From: Sweltsa coloradensis
Taxonomy: Eukaryota; Arthropoda; Insecta; Plecoptera; Chloroperlidae
Direction of reading: 5' to 3'
Assembly: GCA_024449915.1 (NCBI GenBank)
Contig: JAMZAV010001056.1
Location: forward strand, 186,001 to 250,000
Length of the DNA stretch: 64,000 bases
The notes under the pieces are model-generated. The model worked only from the letters and a program-made list of their open reading frames with translations. It ran no database searches and was not told the DNA's origin. A program made the position numbers and the translations under genes. This document shows positions 10,406 through 23,400 of this stretch, piece by piece; within the stretch, counting starts at the first letter, position 1; each line of letters starts with the position of its first letter.

Positions 10406-10413
10406 TTATATAA
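10406..10413 (-). promoter_or_regulatory. TATA-like box of the distal exon
   Basis: TTATATAA about 50 bp upstream of the distal ATG, at the place equivalent to the stronger box at 48751-48758. Confidence 0.5.
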
Positions 10414-10489
10414 GGTAAAGCTATTCTATCAGCGTATACTGTATATAGTTGTAAATCATACGCATTATTACAGGAAACCGAAATTGGAT

Positions 10490-11130
10490 CTAGATTTCAA
10501 CATGAGTTTTATGAATATTTCTCAGTAACATTAGTTTTTTTACAAGAGCAAACTCTACACAATTATTTTAAGAGTTCCAACACGTGATCATTGGAATAAA
10601 AAGTAGTCTATTTGAAAATAAGTAAGTTTACACGAGCACGTCGATTTTCTCTGTAAATGTAGTTTTTTAAGGTGTGGGGTGGATATCTCACATTTGCAGG
10701 GGTCCACTAATGTCTAGAAACAAGTTTTGAATTCCTCTGATCAACAAGTCTTGTCGCGCATTCCCCTTCACCTCCTCCCTAACTTTCATTGCTTTTAGTT
10801 TGGTGCGGATGTTCCCACCAAATCAGACATTAATCGACACTATTTGTAGCCGCAAGCGCCGGGTAGCCTGTGGCTATATGGTGGCAATGGTTTTTCCACG
10901 TCGTATGCGTGTGAGTGTTGATGGAAGTATTCACATTAAAACATCGTTTATGGGTTGCACATAATAATATAGTTTAATAATAGCGAGACGTTTTTTTTGG
11001 TGGGGGGTTGGGGGGGAATAAGAAGGCCTATGCCACTTTCAGAATGATACACTGCACACATTTTGCTTTTCATGTATTTTAAATCATAATCCAATCTATT
11101 TTCAGTAAGTAGTATACATCCACAACAGCC
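10490..11130 (-). repeat. Paralogous upstream block, copy 2
   Basis: Same block as 1-1120, without the TA-flanked MITE. It carries the single-copy form of the segment that has become the minisatellite elsewhere ('ctctgatcaacaagtcttgtcgcgc'). No coding sequence. Confidence 0.7.
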
Positions 11131-11302
11131 ATTTCAATTAAGTCAAATACTAAATTCTCGAATGTTTCTGAAGAGTGTAAAAAGGTTATACTTTTAGTTT
11201 TTGTGCGTGTGTAGGTGCGTTAATTAACTCAACAAAGTACAATCACACATATTCTATGTTTCCACAAACTTGTACATTGATTTCAGTGGAATTAGGTAAC
11301 GG

Positions 11303-11460
11303 TTATTCAACCTTTTCACACACAAAGCCACGAGGATTCGAACAAGCTAAAATCCACAATGACTTTACAGTGTAAGAATATACGACGCACTTGTTTTCAT
11401 TTGGTGGCACTGGATCATATGCTCCTTGATTGAAAATAGAGATGGAACTTGCGGGTTTTC
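11303..11460 (-). CDS. Gene B exon 4: CTLD C-terminal half
   Basis: The acceptor TTTTCCAG is followed by GKPASSISIFNQGAYDPV, CVVYSYTVKSLWI and NPRGFVCEKVE, stopping at TAA. It is intact and phase-consistent with exon 3. Confidence 0.85.
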
Positions 11461-14400
11461 CTGGAAAACAAATAAAATCGTGTAAAGAGGATAAAATAAA
11501 TAAAATAAAAAACAAGTCTACTATTCAGTTGTGTAATTGATTTTCAGTGGGGATGACGATGACTATTTTAAAGCGGACTGAGTATATTATCTCAAGCTGC
11601 TCTCACAAGACTGCATAATAATATGGAATCTGGAAAACATTATGGTTCCAATCAACAATAGCTGATGCACAAATGACTTCATTTTTAAACGAGTGAGCGC
11701 AGCGAACGGAGTGGTCTCCATTCAACTCAAACGGCGCTATCATTCTGTGAGTCTGTGTGTAGGAGGTCTGTGGGTCTGTACGTCGAAAATCAGCCGAATC
11801 GCTGAACAGATTGCGCTAAAATTTTAAACAGACATCCGGTACGAGTTTACTGAGAACTGCTAACAAAATCAGCTAGATCCATTGCGATTTAAACCTACAA
11901 GAAATAATAAATTGAAAAATAGTCTGCCAATGTGTAGAAATTATTTTAACGACAATGGTTTGTCTTTGAAAAAAAAATTTTGTTTGTAATTTGCCAGGCT
12001 GTGAAATGCCGTGTCCAAGGTATATCTAATGTTGCACGTCAAGGTACCCCCAAATTCCGCTCTATTTACACGTATTTCGTACTGGCTATGTTTTCCATAG
12101 TATTGTCACAGATGATAGACTACACTGCGTTATATGCATTTCAAAACATGTTTAATAATTATTTTTTAAGTACAATCTAGAAATTATAAAACCTTTCCGA
12201 GCAGAGGATTGAACCCACGTCCCCCACATTTCAGCTATAAGGGCGCTTCAGCCAACTAGACTATGGAAATGCCAAAGTCGTTGCTGTTAGACGAGTGAGC
12301 GAGTCATGTGTTGAGTACCCGGGAACATTTGCATTTAAGTTTGATACTTATATTCGTATAAATAATAGGGTTTTTGGATGAGCGTAGCGAGCGTAGCGAG
12401 CGAAGCGAAGATTCCATTTCACTACACTGGAGAAAAAAATCCGGAATGTTTTTTTTTTCTTTCTTTCTTTCTTTTTTTTTTGTATTTTTGTGTGTCTGTG
12501 CACACAATTCCGGCTAAACCAATACTCAAATTGCGATGAAATTTTATAGAGGTCTATGAAATCTCTGAACGAAGAACTGCACGGAGGGAAAAAATGATCG
12601 AAAAATTATTTCTAATGAAAATCGCAAACTTTACGATTTTTTTCGATAATTAAAATAATTACTTCGACTTATAACATCTATACATGCTTTATCCGATTGT
12701 AACGATTTTTTCACAGAACCTTTATTTTATGAATTATATATTCGTGTGAAATTTGAGCGCAATCAAAAATCATTTCTCATGATAATCGCAATTTTACGAT
12801 TTTTTTTCAATTTTTAATATTTCTTCGACGAATAAAACCTATACATGCTTTATCCGATTGTCATGAATTTTTCACAGAACTTTAATTTTATGAATGAATA
12901 TATTAGTGTGAAATTTGAGCGTTTATCGAAAAATTATCATGTATTAAAAAAATCGCAATTTTACGCTTTTTTCGTGTAAAAAAAATTACGCTCATCCATC
13001 AACGCGGCGGGACTTAAGCGTTTTCCTAGTAAGTTTAGTTGGTATAAGGGCGCGTCAACTGTAAGGCCATAATGCGCCACTGTAGCCTATGATAGGCTGG
13101 GGAGGCCTAAGGTAGGGGGAAGAAAAGTTATGTTACCGCCGGTACTAACACATGGCTCACTCACTCGTTTAACAACGACTTTGGCGTTTCCCTAGTTTTA
13201 TCCATCAAGGAAGGGGTTTGAGTAGGGTACTTATTTATACGGTATCTCACCAAGGATAGTTTCGAAATCTTTGTTTTTAATATCGGAGATCCCAGCCCAG
13301 ATGTCCGTGTCCAACGAAGCGCCGGGAAAACGAGGATTCTCACTGATGATGCTACGAGCTATTTTTATTTTCTCCTGCGAATCTACGACCATCATCCGGG
13401 CACCATCATTCATACACACTGTGTCGGCCACGGTGAACGGGACCCCAATCCGTGAGACCTTGAACAGACCCTTACTGTCGCCAATTCGTTTATAGCCTGG
13501 AACTTAAGTACAATTACATTAATGCAGGGTCTAGGATAAGATATCGGACAATAATTTACTTTACCTTATATTAGTAATATGCTTGCAGTTAATTTAGTAA
13601 CAATGATAACTTTTAGCAAAAGAGTCATTGTGGAAACTTTTCGTTGTATTTTACGTTATAAGCACAATTTTTATCACATTATGCAATATTCACCTGCTAA
13701 ATGCCATAACTATTACCCCACTTTGCTGAAATGGATACATTTATTAAATAATGCTTAATGCATGATTGTCAAAATAGTACCCATTCAATCTAGCTTCCTT
13801 CATCTTTCCATTGCGTAACGCGCGAGACTACGTTTAACTCATCAGAATAAAAGCTAAGTCTTTAGTGTTGGGAGACACTTAGTGTACGAGATCATTAAGG
13901 TAAGAAGTGTGATCTTATTATAGATATTAATATTAAGTGTATTTTTTGGTATTTGTTTCATATATAAACTAGGAAACGCTCAGTTGGACGCGTTGATAAG
14001 CGAGCACGTGCTATAGCTAGACCCACATTGCACATTTTTTAAATTTTAAAATTTGCGACGTTCGCTGTCCAAGGGGCCAAGTTTCCAATATTATTTATTA
14101 TTGGCAAGGTATTTGGGTAAACCCATGGGTAAAACTTTACTTTGTGGATAAAATTTACCGCCATCTAGAGGACCTTGACATCATTTCTTTGGGAAAACTA
14201 TTTTAACTCTTTGGTAACAAATAATACACTGCTTCCTCGATAGATATTTTGATTACTTCTAGCAGAGTCGATAAAGAAGGGAAACTTCTTTATCGACTCT
14301 GCTTCTAGGTGGCAGTAAATGACATAACTACGCAAAGCTTATGTACGTCATTGGTGGCAGTGCATAGTGGCCAGCACTAACTACTAGCACTAGCACGAGA

Positions 14401-17400
14401 ATTCTGGTCACTATGCACTGCCACCTAGGAGTAATCAAAATACTATCGAGGAAGCAGTGTATTATTTGTTATCAAAGAGTTAAAATAGTTTTCCCAAAGA
14501 AATGATGTCAAGGTCCTCTAGATGGCGGTGGATTTTATCCATTCTCTCCTATTTTACAAATTTTCAGCTAAATCGGTCACCTTAAAGACTTATTGCTATG
14601 TAACATTATGGGAATGTCGTACTCGGGTCGTGTTGCACGTACCGGTGCTCGTTCAACAACGTGACGGGACTTTAGCGTTTTCCTAGTTTAAAATATTTTT
14701 ATTGCAACCTTCTTTGGGCTGTCCTTTGGGCAACGATCTTCTCCATATACCGGGTGAAACGCAGGTTATTTCAGTAACGTTATTCTTCTTTACAACGGTC
14801 TTCTTAAACACAAAGCGCGCTACGGAGCCGACTGGCACTTGCTCGCAGTCTACGCTTTGACCTTCATTGTCGCAGGCCAGGCTCGCAGACCGGGCGGTCA
14901 GTGGGGCACATGGCTGATCTTCGTTCTCTTCTTCGGCCACTGAAGGCTGGAATCAGTAGGGCCGGGCAAAGTTCAACATGACCATGATTTTGCATGACAA
15001 TCACTTTGCTGGTGGTAAGAATTAGAGTTTATCCTTGTAACACACACAAAGTGTCTTACCACCAGGACAATAATATACACAATAATTGCATTATACAAAA
15101 CACATTAAAACAACAACAATAATAATGATAATCAAATCCACATTATGTTGCTGTGGATTATGGAAAGTTATATTACATGGATTAGACAGACATAATATGT
15201 TCTTTACAAATAATATGACAAATAATGTTCTTGGGGTAAATTAATACTTAAATAAATAATTATACAACAACGAGAAACTTTTATAATACTGAAATATATT
15301 TATTGGTTATCCTTGTTACATTCACAAGAAACGGCGTCGAAGCTAGCAAATATTTTGCTAAAACACTTAAAATCTATGTAGAAATTTCGTGCCGCGAAAA
15401 GCCTTGCTGAAGCACTTGAAACTAACACGGCCCATGTAGTTGGTTCTCCCACAAGTGCTACTTGCACAGGGAAGGGAAATGACTTACTGGGCAGTCTTTG
15501 AGGGAGGGCGGCAGGTCGTTCCATGGGTCCACCCCGGAAAGAAAAAGCACGTCGGCCGAGCACTCCTTTGGCCGGAGGGGGTTGTCGGCGGGGGTGCCTA
15601 CTATCGTCGCTTCTCAACACGCGGCCCTGGATGATGCGCTTGCACATGTCAAAATCAGTGACGCCACTAAGACATCTTTAAAAATCACCAGGTTGGTGTA
15701 CTGCAGGTGCATGGTCATTGACATAACCTTGTTCTGGTCACAGAGTGGGAGGAGGTTACGGCCATGTATGAAATGCAGCGCCCTTCTCTGCACCCTCTCA
15801 AGCTTGGTAGTGTTCTCAATGGTGGTTGGGTGCCAGGCGGGGAGGCCGAAAGTCATGGCGGGCTTAACTAGCGACAGGTAGGCCATCCTCTTGACGCGCG
15901 GCGTGCACCCGTGCAGGTTGCGGGCTTAGAAACCCAGCACCTACGCCGCCTTGGCCCGCACGATGTCGGTGTGCACGTTCCATCGGAGGTCGCTTGTGAT
16001 GTGAACGCCGAGGAGGCGCTGCTTGTCGCCGTGCTCGAGTGGGACACCATCGATGGTTTATATAACATATTTCAATTTGATATGACACAATATTTGGCGT
16101 GAACATTCCAACACCACAGAAAACGCATCTGCACAACGAAAAACAGTTTTTTAATTAAAATAAATTGAATTTAAAGTTCACTACCTACGGAACGAAGAAG
16201 TAAGTTTGAAGTTCATTTTTGGCCTCACTATACGATTGCAAATTTTTTATGCCCTCTGGTAATTCAAAGTTTAAGCTATGATGGCACAATTCACACACTC
16301 TTCTTTGAAGCAGAAAACGAAGAACAACTTATTTCCGAACTATCTATATAGGACGCTCGCCTGTGCGCCACAGCCAAGTCACGGTGAACTAGAACACCCA
16401 TGCAGGTAAACTTATACAGCAAGCTGATGAAACTTGAGGACCGTTAGCCTAGCCTTCATAAAACGTTGAATGAGTTTTTAAAACGATCAAATGGGGGGGG
16501 GGGGGGGGAGGGGGAATCGTTAGATAACTGACAACACAGTTATGCTATTTTGGTTGGGGTGCAAACAATGCTTGTTAAAGAAAAGTGTTGAAACAGGCTC
16601 AGCATCACTTCGAATGTTAGTTACTCCTCCTCTCCCACTCCCACGCCAAAGTCGTTGTTAAACGAGTTAGTGAGCCATTTGTAGAGAACATATGAAAAAT
16701 CTAAACAAACGCTATCGATATTTTTGAAAATCACATTATTATTTATTGTAGGTTTAAATCGCATTGGATCTAGCTGATTTTGTTAATAGTTCTCAGTCAA
16801 CTCGTACCGGATGTCTGTTTAAAATTTCAGCGCAATTCGGCTGATTTTCGACGTACAGACAGACACACAGAATCACATAATAAGCGCCGTTTAAGTTGAA
16901 TGGAGGCACTCAGTCGCTTCGCTCCCTCGTTTAATAAGTTAATTTCATTATTTACTACAATACAGAAATTAAAAAGTCCGCCCCAACCGGAATTTGAACC
17001 ACGGGTCTCCCGCATTCCAGGCGAGCTTCTTAACCACTAGACCATCAGGACGGCTACATTATAATCTCTGAATTGTAGTTGCATTATATCGCTAGACACC
17101 CAACGATTATATACATCTGAATGGATGGAACGGTACTGCAACGAATATCTGAATTGCCTTTGAACTGACCACCAAACATTAATAGCCTAATAGACCTTTC
17201 CGCAGGTATGAGCGAGGGTTTATTTCTCGATACAGATATTCGTTGCAGTACTGTTCCATCCATTCAGATGTATAATGCAACTCAATTCAGAGATTTAAAA
17301 TGTACCCGTCCTGGGACCCAAGTTTTGAATGAAAACGTCTATAATTTTTCGACGTTTTGAGTGGACACGTGGTCTGATAACGCCGATTTCCTCAAAAAGC

Positions 17401-20400
17401 TAGTTTTGAAATCAATACGTCTATTTTTGACGTCCCACAACGTCTTTTTCTACCCACGAGAAAAATAGCTTGTGGGACATGCGTGGGATGATGCTTTTTG
17501 ACGTTACGCCCTCTCAATATAATATACTCGTTCGTCCTAAGCATGTTTATACAAGGCTGTGGTTAAATTCGAACACTTGGGACTTGGCATTTGGCGCTAG
17601 GCTATTACGATGTATTTGGCATTTTCAATTTATAAATAAACTAATTAATCTTGATTTCATGGCCCCACACTAGGGTAAGGCCTAGGCCCTACATCAAATT
17701 AGGGCTACTTAGGTCGAAAGCGTATTAATAGGCTAGGCCTAGCGCCTTGGACCTAGGGCCGCCTTGGCCCCTAGCTCTTGTCAACATTCACGACACCTCG
17801 CGTTTTATTCACCTTTTAGCATGCATGCGAGTTATTTTCACGACGCATCTTTGTTATTTTTATGTTATGAAACGTTGAGTTTTGCCGATTCAAATCGTGT
17901 ATTGATTAAATAAGATCTTTTTGCTGTTCAAATGCATGTTGATTGTATTTTATAGGTTATGTTCGGCACTGCGCTGGGAGAATGTAAACAAACAAGGAAA
18001 TGCAAAGACTTTGGATAAACATGCAATATGTATAGTAGGCCTATCTTTGTCTGAGGTCTTTTGGGAGTAGGAGCATAGAATACTCCTATTTGATTGGTCC
18101 AGAGTTCGGCAATGTTCGGCTAGAGGGAGAGACAGCTGACGGGAAGAACAGCAAAGCTAGTGTAACTCACAACGTCAGTAGAAAGATTCAAAACTAGCAT
18201 TTCATTCAAACCACAAAAAATCGACGTAATCAAGTGACGTTATGAAAGTGACGTTTTGATCAAAACGCTTATTTCAAAACTTGGGTCCCTGGGACCCAAG
18301 TTTTGAATCAAAACGTCGATAATTTTTCGACGTTTCGTTCGTCCTTTGCATGTTTATACAAGGCTGTGGTTAAATTCGAACACTTGGGACTTGGCATTTG
18401 GCGCTAGGCTATTACGATGTATTTGGCATTTTCAATTTATAAATAAACTAATTAATCTTGATTTCATGGCCCCACACTAGGGTAAGGCCTAGGCCCTACA
18501 TCAAATTAGGGCTACCTAGGTCGAAAGCCTATTAATAGGCTAGGCCTAGCGCCTTGGACCTAGGGCCGCCTTGGCCCCTAGCTCTTGTCAACATTCAGAC
18601 ACCTCGCGTTTTATTTACCTTTTAGCATGCATGCAAGTTATTTCCACGACGCATCTTTGTTATTTTTATGTTATGAAACGTTGAGTTTTGCAGATTCAAA
18701 TCGTGTATTGATGAAATAAGACCTTCTTGCTGTTCAAATGCATGTTGATTGTATTTTATAGGTTATGTTCGGCACTGCGCTGGGAGAACGTAAACAAACA
18801 AGGAAATGCAAAGACTTTAGAAAAACATGTAATATGTATAGTAGGCCTATCTTTGTCTGAGGTCTTTGGGTGTAGGAGCATAGAATACTCATATTTGATT
18901 GGTCCAGAGTTCGGCAATGTTCGGCTAGCGGGAGAGATAGCTGACGGGAAGAACAGCAAAGCAAGTTTATCTCACAACGTCAGTAGAAAGATTCAAAACT
19001 AGCATTTCATTCAAACCACAAAAAATCGACGTTATCAAGTGACGTTATGAAAGTGACGTTTTGATCAAAACGCTTATTTCAAAACTTGGGCCCCTGATGG
19101 TCTAGTGGTAAGACGTTCGCCTGGAATGCGGGAGACCCGTGGTTCGAATTCCGATTGGGGCGGACTTTTCTAATTTCTGAATTGTAGTTGGATGAGCGTA
19201 GCGAGCGAAGCGAGTGAAGCGAAGATTCCATTTCACTACACTGGAGAAAAAAATCCAGAATGTTTTTTTTTTTTTTCTCTTTTCTTTTTTTTTGTATTTT
19301 TGTGTGTTTGTCCACACGATTCCGGCTAAACCGATACTCCGATTGCGATGAAATTTTATGGAGGCCTTCAAAATCTATGAACTTAGAACTGCCACGTTTT
19401 TGAGCGCAATAAAAAAATTATTTCTCATTAAAATCGCAAATTTACGATTTTTTTCGGTTTTTTAAAAAATTCTTCGACTTATAACAACTACATGCTTTTT
19501 TCGATTGCTATGATTTTTTCATAGAACCTCAATTTTATAAATTTATATATTTGTGTAAAGTTTGAGCGCAATCGAAATATAATTTCTCATGAAAATCGCA
19601 ATTTTACACTTTTTTCGTTTAAAAAAACATACGCTCATCCAACAACGCGCCTGAAAAAGCGTTTGCGAAGGTTCCTAGTTTAACTGAACTGACAATAACC
19701 ATTATTTAAAGTTCTATAAGTGATTTTATTCCATTTGTATTAAAACTGTGTAAGAAGACTCTATTTTTAATTTTAAATATTATAATATTACTCCAAATTC
19801 AACATTTTAAGATGCTTGAATAGGGAATTTGCATAACATTATTTTATGGTTCTACTGGGTTAAGGCCACCTTCCTTTACACAAAAATATCTTATTTTCTT
19901 GATTTTGAGAATATTTTCATTTATAAAATAAGGATGAAAGTTTCCTACATATTTTGGAGGGCAAAACGGGTCATACGTCACCAGCCTGCATGATACCAAT
20001 CAACCAATCACGTAACGACATATCAAGTTATTAGCTTTTGGAGATTTTCTTGGCTGCACAAGCTCATTTTGACATCTAGTTTGTTCTAATATGCTTAATA
20101 TTTTATTTTATACATTTAGTAATATCACAACGTAAGCTTTAACCGCATTTTTATTGATAATTAGTAAAAACACAATGTTGATTATAAGACTTGGTAAATG
20201 ACATCAACTGTTGTTTATTGTTGGCCATTGTTGTAAGAACCAAAGACTTTGGTAAAAGGAGGGAATTTCGTTGTTTATCTAGACGGCCGTGTTCGTCATG
20301 AGGGACCAATGCAATGACGTACATAAGCTTTGCGTAGCAAAGCGCTAGACGCTCAGTCTCCTATCCTTCCAACCGAGCGCTAGCGTGACAATTTGAAGCC

Positions 20401-23400
20401 TCTTGAGTAGGGAAAAATCATTTCACTGCAACATGGATACTTCATCTAGTTTAATGAACTAAGATGCAGTGGATTATTTGAACGTCGCGGGGATAAAGAA
20501 ATACGTAAACAAATGGCGGACATTTTAAATTTTGCTTCTATGTGTGAAACAAGAAAAATTGTCATTACTTTCATAAAACAAACCAGAAACCGTCCCGGGC
20601 CTAGGCCCAGATAAAGAAAATTATTTATAATACAACAGTGTAAGCCTTTAGTTCCATTAGGCTATAGGACTACATTAAATTAATGCTAACACTACACGTT
20701 TGACAAGCCCTAGGCCTCTCCTAGGCAACCCTAGATCTGCACGACCTTGTTCAGACACACATCCCGCACAAATAACTAGTTTTGATTACTAAAAGCCTAA
20801 TGCAGATAGACAATAGTATGATAGTCCACCAACTTAAATTGCTTTGTTCGGAAATCGGAGTAACTGAGAGATTTGCGGAAGAAAGACTGTTTTTCTTCGA
20901 TAATATCGAGAAATCGCCATCTTGCGGTTTTGATTTTTCACCGCTTGTTAGCACAAAGGCTGTTAAATTTAAGGGTACGATACATTTAGACGGCGGTGGG
21001 TTTTTCCCTATTCAAGGTAGCTTAAATTGTCATGCTCCCCACGGCCTTACTGTGTGTCTAGCGCTTAGCTTATATTATGTCATTGGACCAATGCCTAGGA
21101 GAGGCCTAGGGCTTGTCAAACGTGTAATGTTAGCATTAATTGAATGTAGTCCTATAGCCTAATGGAACTAAAGGCTTACACTGTTGTATTATAAATAATT
21201 TTCTTTATCTGGGCCTAGGCCCGGGACGGTTTCTGGTTTGTTTTATGAAAGTAATGACAATTTTTCTCGTTTCACACATAGAAGCAAAATTTAAAATGTC
21301 CGCCATTTGTTTACGTATTTGTTTATCCCCACGACGTCCAAATAATCCACTGCATCTTAGTTCATTCAACTAGATGAAGTATCTATGTTGCAGTGAAGTG
21401 TTTTTTTCCCTACTCAAGAGGCTTCAAATTGTTACGCTAGCGCTCTGTTGGAAGGATAGGAGACTGAGCGTCTAGCGCTTTGCTACGCAAAGCTTATGTA
21501 CGTCATTGTGAGGGACGTAGGCAGCCGTTTCAAAATAAATGTGCGGGAAATTTAAAAGGTCAAACTTTGACCCTCAACAGATATTGAACGATTATCTTTA
21601 AAAACCTGAAATTAGCGTTTATATAATTTTTAGAAGAATATCTATATATTGCAGATACTTTTACCGATACCTGGAACTTATGCAAATTCCCTATTGTGAA
21701 TTTTTCATTTTCGTCTTGGTCTTTAACTGGCTGAATATGTTTTTTGGATGAGCGAAGCGAAGACTTCAATTTGACTTTGTGTTTTTTTGTTTTCTTCTTC
21801 ACTTACGTTACCCCAAGAAAAATAGCTCGGGTGTTTTGTTTTTGTTAGTTTTTTTGTCTGTATGTTCGCTCTCTACCGGGCAAACGGCATATGCGATCTT
21901 GATGAAAATTGGAGGGGACCTTCGAAATCTCTGAACTTAGAGCTGTATTGTTTTTGGGTACAATCGAAGAAATATTTCTCATAATATCGTACTTAGGTAC
22001 GATTTTTTTCGATTTTTAGTGCGATATTTTCGTGATATTTGGCAAACGGCTACTCCGATATTGATGAAACTTTATAGGAACGTTTTAAATCACTAAGATT
22101 ATATACTTTATGATTTTAGAGACATTTGAAAAAAGTTTTCTTATAGAAATCGTACTTTTACGATTTTTCCCCGGTTTTTAATACGACATTTTCGTGATAT
22201 TTGGGCCGATTCTGATTAAACGGGGTGGGCTACAACGTTCATATTTTACATTGACATAATGATTATGGTGATGTGGTGCCTCTTGAAAGAAAAAGTTAAA
22301 AAAGTTGGTCAAAATTCATAGAAATAAAGGTTTTAATATAAGCCTTTTACAGGTGTATAATGAACAAGTAATATCAAGTAACTATAGAAAAAGTAATGAG
22401 ATTCCACATAAAAACGTAATTATTGCACAGAAATATTCAAAAAAAGCTCATCAATCAACGCGACTGGGAAAAGCGTTCGCGAAGCGGCCTAGTAAGTGTA
22501 AACGCAGCATCACATCGTGAGACGTATGTAAGCCTAATAACCATTAGGTATGAACGTAGGTTGAGTTTATCTTACAGTGCAACATTTTGTTATTTAGGCG
22601 AGGGAGCGAAGCGACTGAAGTCTTCAAATTCTACTCAAACGGCACTAGAGTGTGAGAGAGTGAGTTCCCTCTAGAACGGCCGAACGACTAAAAAGATTGA
22701 GCTGAAATTTTTAACAGACATCAGGTACAAGTATTTAGCGTTCAGTTAACATATTTGGGCAAAATACGTTACGATTTAAATTCACATTAAATAATAATTG
22801 GAAGAGCGAAGCGAAAACTTCAATTTCACCGACCCCCCAAAAAATTTAGCTCGGGTGTTTTTTTTTTCTGTCTGTTTGTTCGCTCTCTACCGGGCAAACG
22901 GCATATGCGAACTTGATGAAAATTTGAGGGGACCTTCGAAATCTCTGAACTTAGACTGGCTACGTTTTTGGGTACAATCGAAGAAATATTTCTCATGAAT
23001 ATCGTACTTTTACGATTTTTTTCGATTTTTAGTGCGATATTTTCGTGACATTTGGGCCGATTCTGACCAAACGGGTAGGGCTTAAACGTTCATATTTCAT
23101 GCACATGCACATTAAGGTAATGGTGATGTATTGACTTTTGAAAGAAAAAGTTGAAAAAGTTAGCCAGAATCTAGGCCTATAGAAATAAAGGTTTTAATTT
23201 GAGTTTTTTGAGGTGTTAAATATTAAAACCTTTATTTCTATAGATTCTGGCTAACTTTTTCAACTTTTTCTTTCAAAAGTCAATACATCACCCTTACCTT
23301 AATGTCCATGTGAAATATAAACGTTGTAGCCCCACCCGTTTGGTCAGAATCCGCCCAAATAGCACGAAAATATAGATTTAGATCTTTCTCACAGCCTTGT

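Larger units (their letters stand above)
11688..13197 (+). mobile_element. Composite CTAG-ended (Helitron-like) element in intron 3
   Basis: The left end 'aaacgagtgagcgcagcg' is matched near the right end by 'cactcactcgttt', followed by the hairpin AACGACTTTGGCGTT and the terminal CCCTAG. Another family member (12374-13026) and a tRNA-like SINE segment (12195-12275) sit inside. No Rep/helicase coding sequence is present. Related copies lie at 40071-41295 and 54538-55320. Confidence 0.55.

Noticed and set aside
15440..15881. Plus-strand open frames overlapping the second LINE
   Set aside because: Antisense shadows of the minus-strand LINE fragment.
19095..19187. Possible functional tRNA (anticodon-like GGA)
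   Set aside because: Box A and box B are good, but acceptor and T stems pair poorly and the same sequence recurs in several SINE copies.
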